Of a stretch of 64,000 bases of DNA, positions 17,020 to 25,915 are shown piece by piece. The translations under genes and the position numbers were made by a program. Under the pieces are notes generated by a model. The model saw only the letters and a list, made by a program, of their open reading frames with translations. It ran no database searches and was not told the origin of the DNA. This DNA is from Streptomyces mayonensis (GTDB lineage: Bacteria; Actinomycetota; Actinomycetes; Streptomycetales; Streptomycetaceae): assembly GCF_018982965.1 (NCBI RefSeq), contig NZ_JACBYP010000040.1:1-64000 (forward strand), in the 5' to 3' direction. The number at the start of each line of letters is the position of its first letter. The first letter of the stretch is position 1.

Positions 17020-17792
17020 CCGCGCGGCTCCTCCCGCAGGGCCTTCCAGGTGTGCGGTCCGACGACACCGTCCACCACCAGTCCGTCCCGTTCCTGGATG
17101 CGCTGGACCGCGCGTTGCGTCTTCGGGCCGAAGACGCCGTCGATGTCGCCCGGCGGGAAACCCGCCCGGCGCAACAGGCACTGGGCCTCGGCCACCTCTG
17201 GGCCCACGTACGTGTAAGCCAGGACGGCGTCCGTGGTGCGGCTCAGGCCGGCGTACCAGCGGCCCTCATGCTCCTCCAGCCGACAGGTGTAGACGACAGG
17301 CACCATGGACTCCGACACGGTGACCGGGGCCGCCGCGACCGCGGCGCGCCTGTCCGCGAGTTCGGCACGGGCCTCACCGAGCCGTACGGCCAGCAGGACG
17401 GATGTGGAGACGGACAGGACCAGGGCCACCGTTCCCACCGTGATCAGCGCGCGCTGGAAATGCCCGAACGGCTGCCGTGCGGGCGTTGCCGGAGTCGTGT
17501 CCGGGGCATCGGTGTCCGGCGGTTCCTGCGCCCAGTGTTCGGCGCTGACCTCGTGCAGCACCAGCAGCCTGACCGGATCGTCGCCGCAGACACGGGCCAT
17601 CGCCTCGACGGCTTCCCCGGGCGGCAGGGACAGCCCGTTCAGGTACCTGTGCCAGGACCTCGCGCTGTAGCCCGTCTTCACTGCCAGCTGGCGTGTGCTC
17701 AGTCCGCTGCGGTCCTTGAGTCTGCGCAAGCGGACGACCAACTGACGAATCTGCGGGTGCAGTTCAGCGGGCAGCTCCTTCCAGCGCGACAT
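17016..17792 (-). CDS. XRE-family regulator with TM segment and peptidoglycan-binding ectodomain
   Basis: A 258-residue protein from ATG 17792 with GGGGGAG upstream. The HTH is at about 25-70 (SGLSTRQLAVKTGYSARSW). One TM segment (ITVGTVALVLSVSTSVLLAV) lies near 115-137. The ectodomain ends in a PG_binding_1 module: AQCLLRRAGFPPGDIDGVFG, then RIQERDGLVVDGVVGPHTW. This puts a wall-binding module and a DNA-binding domain in one chain. Its stop overlaps the next regulator. The divergent genes encode secreted proteins with the same DGxxGxxT repeats, so they may be targets or ligands. Confidence 0.75.
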   Translation of the reverse strand: MSRWKELPAELHPQIRQLVVRLRRLKDRSGLSTRQLAVKTGYSARSWHRYLNGLSLPPGEAVEAMARVCGDDPVRLLVLHEVSAEHWAQEPPDTDAPDTTPATPARQPFGHFQRALITVGTVALVLSVSTSVLLAVRLGEARAELADRRAAVAAAPVTVSESMVPVVYTCRLEEHEGRWYAGLSRTTDAVLAYTYVGPEVAEAQCLLRRAGFPPGDIDGVFGPKTQRAVQRIQERDGLVVDGVVGPHTWKALREEPRG

Positions 17793-18092
17793 GTCTCCCC
17801 CGTTCGCGTTCGGGTCCGTCGGCCCGGCCCCTCGTTCGTGCGACATTCTGCATCAGCGGCCACCCGGCCACGGACCAGACCCGCAAGGGCCGGCCGGCAC
17901 CCGTGCGCGAGCGTCCCGCCGTGCGGCCATGACGGGACGTGTTTCAGCAGGTCAACGAGTTGGACGTCCCGGGACGGTGCCACTTGGGGGGCAACCGTGG
18001 CCGAACAGCACGGCGACCCCGCAGTCTCGTTGCGGAACCGGTCGGCGCGGCCGGTTCCGTTCATTGCGCATCAAACAGAGGGAAGGGCAGGC

Positions 18093-18548
18093 ATGCGAGC
18101 TCTCACCAAGGCACTCGTCGGCGTCATCGCCGCGGTCGGTGTCGCCACCGGAGGTCTGGCGACCGCGGGCACAGCGGTGGCCGCTCCGGCAGCGGTTCAG
18201 CAGCAGACCCCGAGTGCCGGGGCCGTCGCACCGCTCGCGGTGGTCAACCTGGGGCTGAACACCACCCGCGCGAAGCGGTGGCAGTGCTTCATGCAGAAGG
18301 TCGACTACTACACCGGCAAGATCGACGGGCAGCTGGGCACCAACAGCTGGAAGGGGGCGCAGGCGTTGTTCAACGATCTGGGCCTCGGGGCCGGCGCGGA
18401 AGACGGGGTGGTCGGACCCCAGACGGTCAGTGCGCTGCAGAAGTACCTGAACCGGTTTGCCAATGCGGGTCTCGCGGTCGACGGAGTCGCCGGCTCCAAG
18501 ACCCAGCAGGCGTTCTGGGACTTCAACAGTGTCGACTTCTGCCGCTGA
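18093..18548 (+). CDS. Secreted peptidoglycan-binding-like protein 1
   Basis: A 151-residue protein from ATG 18093. The Sec signal peptide (ALVGVIAAVGVATGGLATAG, cleavage near AVAAP) is clear. The mature part has three DGxxGxxT units: KIDGQLGTNSWKGAQALF, EDGVVGPQTVSALQKYL and VDGVAGSKTQQAFWDF, the repeats of PG_binding_1 folds. Cys occurs near the start and end of the mature part and could form a disulfide. No catalytic domain is attached. It is followed closely by a second such gene. Confidence 0.75.
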   Translation: MRALTKALVGVIAAVGVATGGLATAGTAVAAPAAVQQQTPSAGAVAPLAVVNLGLNTTRAKRWQCFMQKVDYYTGKIDGQLGTNSWKGAQALFNDLGLGAGAEDGVVGPQTVSALQKYLNRFANAGLAVDGVAGSKTQQAFWDFNSVDFCR

Positions 18549-18569
18549 GTGAGTGCGGACGGAACAACC

Positions 18570-19031
18570 ATGGGTCTTCTCCCCCGCCACAGAAAAGGAA
18601 GTGAGGGAGTCTTGCGCTCTCGTCCGGCCAGGAACCGTCTCGCCGCCACCGCGCTCGCCGCTGCCGTCCTCGCCGGCCTCGCCTCCACGTCCTCGGCCGC
18701 AGTGGCCGATCCCTACCCGACCTGCAACACGTACAAGAACGTCAACGGGCACAAGGTTCCCGCCTACGGGCAGCCGACTCCCACTCTGACCTGCAACCTC
18801 GTCCTCAACACCAGCAAGTCCAACGAGGCCGTGAAGGTCCTCCAGACCAGTCTGAACAACTGCCACCACTTCAGTCTCGCCGTCGACGGCTACTACGGCG
18901 AGAAGACCTTCCTCGCCGTCAGAAGTGTCCAGGCCGCCTATCTCGGGGAGGCCCATGCCGACGGCTACTACGGGCCCCGGACCCGAGGGGCCATGAAGCA
19001 CTGGGGACTCAGCGGCTGCGGCAAGATCTGA
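18570..19031 (+). CDS. Secreted peptidoglycan-binding-like protein 2
   Basis: About 153 residues from ATG 18570; GTG 18549 or TTG 18612 are alternatives. The signal peptide reads LAATALAAAVLAGLASTSSA. The mature part contains two units, VDGYYGEKTFLAVRSVQ and ADGYYGPRTRGAMKHW, typical of actinobacterial wall-binding modules. It lacks an enzyme domain. It is tandem with the preceding gene and ends at a strong hairpin. Confidence 0.7.
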   Translation: MGLLPRHRKGSEGVLRSRPARNRLAATALAAAVLAGLASTSSAAVADPYPTCNTYKNVNGHKVPAYGQPTPTLTCNLVLNTSKSNEAVKVLQTSLNNCHHFSLAVDGYYGEKTFLAVRSVQAAYLGEAHADGYYGPRTRGAMKHWGLSGCGKI

Positions 19032-19036
19032 GATGC

Positions 19037-19062
19037 GGCCCGGTCGTGGATGCGACCGGGCC
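19037..19062 (+). terminator. Hairpin terminator after the secreted protein pair
   Basis: A perfect 10-bp stem, GGCCCGGTCG with CGACCGGGCC, and a 6-base loop lie six bases after the stop at 19031. No U-tract follows, which is usual in Streptomyces. Confidence 0.7.
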
Positions 19063-19237
19063 CTGTCGGCGGCCTTCCGGTCGCATCCGCCGTGCTGGGG
19101 GCTCAGCGGTCCGCGCGACGGCGGGGCCTGCCGGCCCGGTCTGCCCGGACCCACCTGCCCTCCAGGCATGCCGTGCGCTCCACGCGGCCGGATAGGGTTG
19201 GAGGTTCGATCACGCCGCGTCGCCTCCGGAGGTGCCT

Positions 19238-20977
19238 GTGGGGCCAGCCGAGCCTGTAGGGATACGGGTGCCGGTCGGCGAGGGCTCCGGTCGGTGGACC
19301 AGTCGGCGGTCGCGTCGTCACGTCCTGCTGGTGGCCCACAACGTCACTTCCGCCGGACGGCTGCTTGACGTCCTCCCCTTGTTCCACAACGACTTCCGGG
19401 TGCAGCTTCTCGTCACGTCGACGGGGTCCTCCGCGTTCCAGGCGGGGATCGGCGAACTCTTCGGCGAGTTGGGGCTGCCCGTACTGCCGTGGGCCCAGGC
19501 GCTGTCGACGCCCGTGGACCTCGCGATTTCGGCGAGTTTCGGCGGGCAACTCTCGCGAATTCCGGGCAATTTGTCGGTATTGTCACACGGTGTCGGCTAT
19601 ACCAAGACGCTCGGCACGCCCGGGAGCCGGGACGCACCCGGGAGCCGGGAGCCGACCTTCGGGTTGTCTCCGGAGTGGCTGCTGGCGGACGGCGAGCCGT
19701 TCGTCGACGGGCTCGTGCTGTCCCACCCCGAACAGGTCGACCGGCTGCGCCGCGTCTGCCCCGAGGCCGCGGGATCCGCGGTCGTGGCCGGGGACCCTTG
19801 CTTCGACCGCATGCTGGCCGCCCGCACCCACCGCGACCGTTTCCGGCGTTCGCTGGGTGTCCGGCGCGGCCAGCGACTCGTGGTGCTGAACTCCACCTGG
19901 AACCCCGAGGGGTTGTTCGGCAGCGGCGGCCGCGACATCCTGCCCGGTCTGCTGCCGCGGCTGGCGGCCGAGTTGCCGGCCGACGGCTACCGTCTGGCCG
20001 CGGTGCTGCACCCGAACATCTGGTACGGACACGGGCCGGGACAGATCCGTGCCTGGCTGGACGAGGCGTGCCGGCGCGGGCTTGCGCTGATCGACCCCGT
20101 CCGCGACTGGCGCCAGGCGATCCTGGCAGCGGATGCCGTGGTGGGCGACTTCGGTTCGGTCTCCTACTACGCCGCGGCGCTGGACGTGCCGGTGCTGATC
20201 GCGGCCGACGGGCACGGCAAACTGACTCCCGGGACGCCGCTCGAATCCTTCGTGCGGCATGCTCCGCGGCTCGATCCGCACGGACCGCTGCGCGGCCAGG
20301 TGGAGCGTCTGCTGGCCGGGCAGCGCACCCCGGCGGACGCGGCGGACGGCGTCACGTCCGTGCCCCGGGCGTCGGCACGCCTGCTGCGGCAGCACTTCTA
20401 CCGGCTGATGGACCTGCCCGAGCCGTCGGCCCCCGCCCTGCTGGAGCCGCTGCCGCTGCCCGCCTACAATCCTCCGCGCCGCACGGCCCCGCTCCGTGTC
20501 CGCACTCGCGTCGAGGGGACGGACGTGCGGATCGAGCGGTCCTCCGTGTCCTCCTACGGAGCCCGGGGCGACGTCCATGTCGCCGTCCACGAGGACACCC
20601 GGGACCCCGCCGACCTGGAGGCGGCCGACCTGATCACGCGGGACGGCCGACCGGACGATCCCCGGCTGGGCGGCTGGCGGGAGTGGACGGGAGACGTCCT
20701 GCGCGGGTATCCCCAGTGCGCCATGGCGGTGTTCGTGAGCGGTCCGGACAGGTGCGCGGTGCGGACCCGGGAGGGCGACGTGTTCCGCCTGTCCGCGGGC
20801 ACGGGAGCGGACCTGGATCCGGCGGCGTACGCCTCGTCGCTGTACGCGTGGCTGTGCGCCGGCGGCCGGGTGCCTCGGGAGGGTGCCCTGCTGCGCGTGC
20901 ACGCCGCCGGCGGCGTTCATCCGGTGTGCGTGGAGCCCCTCACTCCGCACTCCCGCAGCGCGACCGCAGAGCGGTGA
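19238..20977 (+). CDS. GT-B-like glycosyltransferase or glycerophosphotransferase-like protein
   Basis: About 579 residues from GTG 19238, where GGAGG lies at good spacing (GTG 19232 would be too close). The layout resembles CDP-glycerol glycerophosphotransferase/GT-B proteins: a Rossmann-like start (HVLLVAHNVTSAGRLLDVLP), SHGVGYTKTLG, VVLNSTWNPEG, LHPNIWYGHG, and AADAVVGDFGSVSYYAAALD, where the DxxS/H-type acceptor loop lies. The C-terminal 170 residues form an extra domain I do not recognise. No signal peptide or TM. Annotation of such proteins as translation initiation factors is an old error. The 3' end overlaps the convergent gene by 38 bp. Confidence 0.6.
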   Translation: MGPAEPVGIRVPVGEGSGRWTSRRSRRHVLLVAHNVTSAGRLLDVLPLFHNDFRVQLLVTSTGSSAFQAGIGELFGELGLPVLPWAQALSTPVDLAISASFGGQLSRIPGNLSVLSHGVGYTKTLGTPGSRDAPGSREPTFGLSPEWLLADGEPFVDGLVLSHPEQVDRLRRVCPEAAGSAVVAGDPCFDRMLAARTHRDRFRRSLGVRRGQRLVVLNSTWNPEGLFGSGGRDILPGLLPRLAAELPADGYRLAAVLHPNIWYGHGPGQIRAWLDEACRRGLALIDPVRDWRQAILAADAVVGDFGSVSYYAAALDVPVLIAADGHGKLTPGTPLESFVRHAPRLDPHGPLRGQVERLLAGQRTPADAADGVTSVPRASARLLRQHFYRLMDLPEPSAPALLEPLPLPAYNPPRRTAPLRVRTRVEGTDVRIERSSVSSYGARGDVHVAVHEDTRDPADLEAADLITRDGRPDDPRLGGWREWTGDVLRGYPQCAMAVFVSGPDRCAVRTREGDVFRLSAGTGADLDPAAYASSLYAWLCAGGRVPREGALLRVHAAGGVHPVCVEPLTPHSRSATAER

Positions 20978-23063
20978 GGTACTGGCGGTGCGGTACCGCC
21001 GCCGGGTCGAGCAGCCTTCCGGCCTCGCTGATCCGGGCCAGCGCCTCGGTGTCCCGTCCCGCGTCGTGCAACGTCTCGGCGAGGTCGGTGAGCGCACGTG
21101 CCGTGTTGTAGCGCTCGCCCTGCTCCTCGAAACGGTCGACGGCGTGCTGCAGCGAGCGCTGCGACTCCTCCGTCCGGCCCATGCCCCGCAGCGCCCGCCC
21201 CCGGTGGCGCTCCGCCAGCGCCAGGGCACGGGGCAGGTCCTCGGCGCCTTCCTGACCGGGTGCGATCTGTTCGTAGAGGCCCTTGGCCTCGGTGAACCGC
21301 TCGTAGGCGGCCGGATAGTCCCACTGGTGAAGCCGGAGCAGGCCGAGCAGTTCCACGGCCGAGGCCTCACCTCTCAGGTGCCCCGCCGCACGCTCGCTGT
21401 CCAGCGCGGCGCGCGCCGCACGCTCCGCGTCCTGTCCCCGTCCCAGCTGGTCCAGGCAGTGGGCCAACTGGAAGTGGAGGGCACCGGCCGTGCGCGTACC
21501 GGGCCGGTGTGTGCCGGCACAGCGCGCCGCCAGGCGCAGGGCGGGCAGCACGTCGTCCCAGTGGCCCGCCTTCAGTTGCAGCGGCCACAGGGTCCGGGCC
21601 AGCCGCAGAGCGGTGCTCACGTGCCCGTACTCCTCGGCCAGGGAGACCGCCCGGACCGTGTTGCCCGCCTCTGCCACGAGGGCCCTCAGGCCTTCCGACT
21701 CGTCGCCGTACCCGGTCCCGTGCGACGGCGCCGGTTCGGTGCGCCAGCTTTCCGGGAGGGCGGCGTGCGCGGCATGCAGGGCGCGGTTCAGTACGGCGTC
21801 CAGGCCGCGGGCGACGGCGGCGGAGCACTCGGCGACGCCCAACTCCGGGCCCGCGGTGTCCGCGAGGTACCGGCGCACCTCGGGCCGGAACCGGTGCCGG
21901 TCGTCCGGCAGGGACTCGAGGACCTGGGCGTCCACTGCCTCGGCGAGCATCCCGGCGGCCTCGTCGGGCGGCACGTCCGCGACGGCCGCGGCGAGGTGGG
22001 TGTCGAGGCCGGGCCAGGCCCCCAGTGCCGCGAGCCGGCACAGTCGCGCGGTCGGGGGCCGCAGCCGTCCGGTGGCGTGCCGGACGGCCTCGCGCACGGG
22101 GTGCCGGTCACCGTCCTGGGACGCCGGCGGCGGGAGGGCGGGCTGCCCGGTCCGCAGCTGCCCGGCCGCGGCCCTCAGGGCGAACGCGTTGCCGCCGCAC
22201 TGGCCGAGTAGCCGGGGCAGCTGGGCGCCGGCGTGGGCGACGTGTTCCCGGCCCGCCAGTTCGCGGAGCATCCGCACCGCGTAGCGGTCGCTGAGCGGCT
22301 CTACCTCGACGCGTTCGGCCTCCAGCGCGAAGGGCTGTCCGGAGACGACGACGAGCAGGAAGACGCCGTCGGTCGAGGGGACGAGGCCGCGGACCTGGGC
22401 CAGCGACGTCGCGTGGTCGACCACCACGAGAGCCCGGCGGTCCGCCGTGACACGGCGGTAGAGCTCCTCCCGGCCCGCGTCGGTGGGAGGAAGGGGCCCG
22501 GGGTCGGTGACCATCTGCCGCAGAAGGCGCTGGAGCACCCCGCCCGGTCCCGGGCCGCCGTCCGCCGCCGTGTCCCGCAGATCGACGTAGAACTGTCCGT
22601 CCGGGAAGCGCGCGTGCTGCTCGGCGCCCAGACGCAGTGCCGTCGCGGTCGTGCCGATGCCCGGGGGCCCGAAGAGCAGGGCGACCCGCGGCCGGCCGTC
22701 GGCGGGGCGGGTCGCTTCCCTCGCCAGCCGCCTCAGGGTCTTCTGCCGGTTGGTGAAGTGGCGCGGGGCGGGGGGCAGTCCGCTCCCGCGGGCGAGGACC
22801 GGCGTCCCGGGTTGTCCGTGGGTGCGCAGGAGCAGTGCCCACTCACCGGCCAGCCGGGGGTCGTGTTCGAGGCGTGCGTGCATCAGGCCGGCCAACGCCG
22901 CTCGTTCCTCCGGGCCGGACGGCAGCGGTGTCCGGCGGCCCGTCGTCCTTCGCACCAGAGTGCCCGTGGACAGCAGGAGTTGCTTGCCCATCTCCCCCGC
23001 GGCGCCGTTCCCCACGGACATGAGAAACGTGGTCAGCGCGCTGAGCGCCACGACCTCCAGCAC
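20940..23063 (-). CDS. STAND/NB-ARC-like NTPase with TPR repeats
   Basis: A 707-residue protein from GTG 23063 (AGGAGGGGG upstream; the frame stays open further). A short hydrophobic N-terminal segment (VVALSALTTFLMSVGNG) precedes an ATPase-like core. The P-loop reads LFGPPGIGTTATAL, where the usual GKT/S lysine is Thr; Walker B is RALVVVDHATS. The C-terminal half is TPR-rich (HFQLAHCLDQLGRG, AERHRGRALRGMGRTEES). Related Streptomyces proteins act as signalling switches or defence/secretion regulators. The missing Lys suggests weak or no ATP hydrolysis. It converges on the glycosyltransferase-like gene. Confidence 0.65.
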   Translation of the reverse strand: MLEVVALSALTTFLMSVGNGAAGEMGKQLLLSTGTLVRRTTGRRTPLPSGPEERAALAGLMHARLEHDPRLAGEWALLLRTHGQPGTPVLARGSGLPPAPRHFTNRQKTLRRLAREATRPADGRPRVALLFGPPGIGTTATALRLGAEQHARFPDGQFYVDLRDTAADGGPGPGGVLQRLLRQMVTDPGPLPPTDAGREELYRRVTADRRALVVVDHATSLAQVRGLVPSTDGVFLLVVVSGQPFALEAERVEVEPLSDRYAVRMLRELAGREHVAHAGAQLPRLLGQCGGNAFALRAAAGQLRTGQPALPPPASQDGDRHPVREAVRHATGRLRPPTARLCRLAALGAWPGLDTHLAAAVADVPPDEAAGMLAEAVDAQVLESLPDDRHRFRPEVRRYLADTAGPELGVAECSAAVARGLDAVLNRALHAAHAALPESWRTEPAPSHGTGYGDESEGLRALVAEAGNTVRAVSLAEEYGHVSTALRLARTLWPLQLKAGHWDDVLPALRLAARCAGTHRPGTRTAGALHFQLAHCLDQLGRGQDAERAARAALDSERAAGHLRGEASAVELLGLLRLHQWDYPAAYERFTEAKGLYEQIAPGQEGAEDLPRALALAERHRGRALRGMGRTEESQRSLQHAVDRFEEQGERYNTARALTDLAETLHDAGRDTEALARISEAGRLLDPAAVPHRQYLTALRSRCGSAE

Positions 23064-23366
23064 GTCGGCCCCCTCCTGGTCCCCGAACCGGCCCTGGCCG
23101 GACTGTATCCCCGCCGCGGCGGCCCGGGGAAACATTTCGGACGGGGTGACGTCCGGGACGGGCGCCCGGGCGGGACGGGGGCGGGCACAGGACCGCGCCG
23201 ACGCCTGCCCGGAGGGACGGGACGGGTCGGCAACGGGCCGGCCCTGCTGGAACTCGGCCCCGGGGAACGTGGCCGTCGCCACGGCGCCCGCCGTCCGTCA
23301 GTGCCGAGCCCCGGCCCCCGTACCGGCGGCCTCTCCGCCTCACGGGGCGGGGACCGGCCCGGGGCG
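23064..23366. other. Spacer between STAND gene and LysR gene
   Basis: It holds the promoter of the STAND gene and the end of the LysR gene. No further gene is supported. G/C-rich inverted repeats are dense, but no single terminator stands out. Confidence 0.4.
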
Positions 23367-24305
23367 TCAGGGCTTCTCAGGGCCGTGCTCCGCCGGGGGG
23401 CCGAGTGGTGCCGAGGCCTCCTTCAGGGCGGTGCGTGCCAGGCCGCGGAGCCAGCTGTGGGCGGGGTCGGTGTCGTAGCGCTGGTGCCATGAGAGATGGA
23501 TCCGGGCCGGTGGCAGGTCGAGCGGCAGGGGGAGCAGGGCCAGACCGAGGTCGGCCGCCGAGCGTGCGGTGGACTCGGGAGCGGTGACGAGGAGGTCGGA
23601 GCCCCGGGCGAACTCGAACGCGGCCGCCTGGGTGGGAGCGGTCGCCACCACCCGCCGGGTGAGCCCGAGGGCCGCGAGGGCGTCGTCGAGGGCGTTGCCG
23701 AGCCATCCGCGCCGGGAGACGGTGATGTGTTCGGCTTCGGCGAATCGTGCGGCGGTGACGGTCTTGTCCCGGGTGAGCGGGTGCCTCCGCCGCACGACGA
23801 GGGCGAGGCGGGACTCGGCAACCTGCTCGGCACGGATGTCCGGCGCGGCCGGGCGGTTCGCGTCCGCGGCCAGATCGATCTCGCCGCGGCGCAGTCCGGG
23901 GGTGTCGACGTTCGACTCGGCGACGAAGCGCAGCCGCACTCCGGGCGCCTGCTCGCGCACGGCGGCGAGGAGCGCCGGGCCCGCGAGGGTGACCAGCGCG
24001 TCGTGCCAGCGGAGTGTGAAAGTGCGGTCGAGCGTGCCGAGGTCGAGTTCACGGCTGGGCGCCAGCACGCCCTGCACCTGGAGCAGCAGATCGTGCACCT
24101 GCTCCCGGACGGCGATCGCGTACGGCGTCGGCGTCATCGTCCGCCCGGTGCGCACCAGGATCTGATCGCCCGTCGTGCGCCGGATCCGGCCGAGGCTGCG
24201 GCTCATCGCGGGGGCGGTGACGTGCAGGCGGTCGGCGGCGGCGCTCACGCTGCCTTCCTCCAGGAGGGCGTCCAGCGCGGCGAGCAGGTTCAAGTCCAAT
24301 TGCAT
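23367..24305 (-). CDS. LysR family transcriptional regulator
   Basis: A 312-residue protein from ATG 24305 (ATG 24314 is also possible). The N-terminal winged HTH reads LNLLAALDALLEEGSVSAAA and RLHVTAPAMSRSLGRIR. The substrate-binding domain follows (FTLRWHDALVTLAGPALLAA, RRGEIDLAAD). It is divergent from the IMPase-like gene. A 15-bp palindrome with a T-N11-A core lies between the two, so it most likely regulates both itself and the 24445-25915 pair. The effector cannot be read from the sequence. Confidence 0.9.
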   Translation of the reverse strand: MQLDLNLLAALDALLEEGSVSAAADRLHVTAPAMSRSLGRIRRTTGDQILVRTGRTMTPTPYAIAVREQVHDLLLQVQGVLAPSRELDLGTLDRTFTLRWHDALVTLAGPALLAAVREQAPGVRLRFVAESNVDTPGLRRGEIDLAADANRPAAPDIRAEQVAESRLALVVRRRHPLTRDKTVTAARFAEAEHITVSRRGWLGNALDDALAALGLTRRVVATAPTQAAAFEFARGSDLLVTAPESTARSAADLGLALLPLPLDLPPARIHLSWHQRYDTDPAHSWLRGLARTALKEASAPLGPPAEHGPEKP

Positions 24306-24444
24306 GAGAGTCATCCTAGGCGTGCATCACATGCACTTGATGCTAAGTGCCGGCCTGCCTACCTTCGAGGCACGGGCGTGGACATCCGCTGTTCCACCCG
24401 GTCCCTCTCATTTCCCATTCCCCTGTTCCGACGGGAGTTCCGCC
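24306..24444. promoter_or_regulatory. LysR operator in a divergent promoter
   Basis: GTGCAT-CAC-ATGCAC (24322-24336) is a perfect inverted repeat containing the LysR-box T-N11-A. It sits about 17 bases before the LysR start and 110 bases before the divergent gene, fitting autoregulation plus activation. Confidence 0.65.
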
Positions 24445-25278
24445 ATGCCCGAGTCTTCCCGGACCACCGGCACCGCCCCGGCCGTCGGCTCCGCCTCCGA
24501 CGCCGGCCTGCTCGCGCGGACCGCGGCCGCGGTCCGCGAGGCGGGGCCGGTCCTGCGAGAGCGCTTCGGTGACGTGGCCCGCCACGCGAGCCGCGAGGAG
24601 CTGCTGGGGGCGCTCGCGGCCAACGACGACGCGGTCCTCGCCGTCCTGCGCCCCCGTCTGGCGCAGGTGCGCCCGGACGCAGGCTGGGTGGTGGACGAAC
24701 TGGCGGCAGGAGCCCTGCCGCCCGGCGAATGGTGGGTCGTCGATCCGGCCGAAGGCAACGTCAACCACCTCCACGCGCTGCCCGAGTGGGCGGTGACCGC
24801 CACCCTCGTACGGGACAACCAGCCGGTGCTCACCGCGGTCCACCTGCCGCTGACCGGCGAGACCTGCACCGCGGTCGCGGGCGGCGGAAGCCACCTCGAC
24901 GGCCGCCCGCTGCAGGTGTCCCGGACCGGGGACCTCGGCCTGGCACTGGTGGCCACGAGCCAGGCCCGGCCGGACGAGGACGAACGGGTCGTACAGCGGG
25001 CCGGTGCCTCGATCACCGCGATGCTCTCCGACGCGCTCGTGGTACGCACCTCGGTACCTGCGACCCTGCACCTGCTGGACGTGGCCGCCGGCCGCATCGA
25101 CGCCTTCTGGCAGTTCGCCGGCGCCCGCGCGGACCTGCTTCCCGGAGTACTGCTCGTCGCCGGGGCGGGCGGTCGGATCACCGACGCCGAGGGCCACCCG
25201 TGGACACCGGACAGCCCGAGCCTCCTCGCTGCCGCGCCCGGTGTCCACGCCGCCGCCGTGCGCACGCTCTCCCGCTGA
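24445..25278 (+). CDS. Inositol monophosphatase-like protein with altered metal site
   Basis: A 277-residue protein from ATG 24445 (GGGAG upstream). The fold signatures of the IMPase family are visible: GWVVDELAAG for the first acidic motif, WWVVDPAEGNVNH in place of WVIDPLDGTxN, and ARADLLPGVLLVAGAGG in place of WDxAAG. The second metal Asp is Glu and the Trp is lost, so activity may differ. It is followed by a dinucleotide-binding protein, and a divergent LysR probably controls both. The substrate is unknown. Confidence 0.7.
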   Translation: MPESSRTTGTAPAVGSASDAGLLARTAAAVREAGPVLRERFGDVARHASREELLGALAANDDAVLAVLRPRLAQVRPDAGWVVDELAAGALPPGEWWVVDPAEGNVNHLHALPEWAVTATLVRDNQPVLTAVHLPLTGETCTAVAGGGSHLDGRPLQVSRTGDLGLALVATSQARPDEDERVVQRAGASITAMLSDALVVRTSVPATLHLLDVAAGRIDAFWQFAGARADLLPGVLLVAGAGGRITDAEGHPWTPDSPSLLAAAPGVHAAAVRTLSR

Positions 25279-25318
25279 ACCCCCTGCAGATTCACACCAG
25301 TCGAAAGGACCGGACTCC

Positions 25319-25915
25319 ATGACCCGGATCGCCGTACTCGGGAAGGGCCGCGTCGGCAGCGGCCTGGCCACAGCCCTCATTCGGGCCGGTCACGAGGTGA
25401 GTGTCGCCGACCGCTCACCGGGCTCCGCCGCCGCTGCCGCCCGGACGGCGCGGATCGTCATCAACGCCACACCGGGCGAGGGCTCGCTGGAGCGGCTGGC
25501 CGCCCTGCGCGAGGAACTGCGGGGCAGGATCCTCGTGGACGTCTCCAACGCCACCGCCCACGGCCCGGACGGACTGCCCGACGCCCTGCTCCACCCGGGT
25601 TCGAGCCTCGCCGAACAACTCCAGCAGGCACTGCCCGGCACGCCGGTCGTCAAGACGCTCAACACGATGCTCTTCACGGTGATGACCGCGCCCGACTCGC
25701 TCGCCCAGCCGCCCACGGCTTTTCTCTCCGGCGACGACCCGCAGGCCAAGCAGGTCGTCCGGGAGCTTCTCAGGGACCTCGGCTGGCGTCAGGAGTGGAT
25801 CACGGACCTCGGAGGGGTCGAGAGCGCACGCGCAACGGAGGCCGCGGTCCTGTTCACGCCCCATCTGCTCCGGTCCGGCGGATGGGCGCCGTTCGCCGTC
25901 TCGATCGCCCGCTGA
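25319..25915 (+). CDS. NADP-binding oxidoreductase, F420-reductase-like
   Basis: A 198-residue protein from ATG 25319 with AAAGGA upstream. It opens with a Rossmann motif (IAVLGKGRVGSGLATALIRA) and contains IVINATPGEGSLERLA, LVDVSNATAHG and VVKTLNTMLFTVM, typical of NADP oxidoreductases related to NADPH:F420 reductase. It lies 40 bases behind the IMPase-like gene in the same direction. The pair may act on one metabolite, which is inference. Confidence 0.75.
   Translation: MTRIAVLGKGRVGSGLATALIRAGHEVSVADRSPGSAAAAARTARIVINATPGEGSLERLAALREELRGRILVDVSNATAHGPDGLPDALLHPGSSLAEQLQQALPGTPVVKTLNTMLFTVMTAPDSLAQPPTAFLSGDDPQAKQVVRELLRDLGWRQEWITDLGGVESARATEAAVLFTPHLLRSGGWAPFAVSIAR

Noticed and set aside
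1..18000. Integrative conjugative element with attachment sites
   Set aside because: No integrase, FtsK-like transfer protein or tRNA-derived repeat was found, so an ICE is not supported despite the accessory character.
23064..23282. N-terminal extension of the STAND protein up to 23282
   Set aside because: The extension is low-complexity Arg/Pro/Ala, and the GTG at 23063 has the good ribosome binding site.
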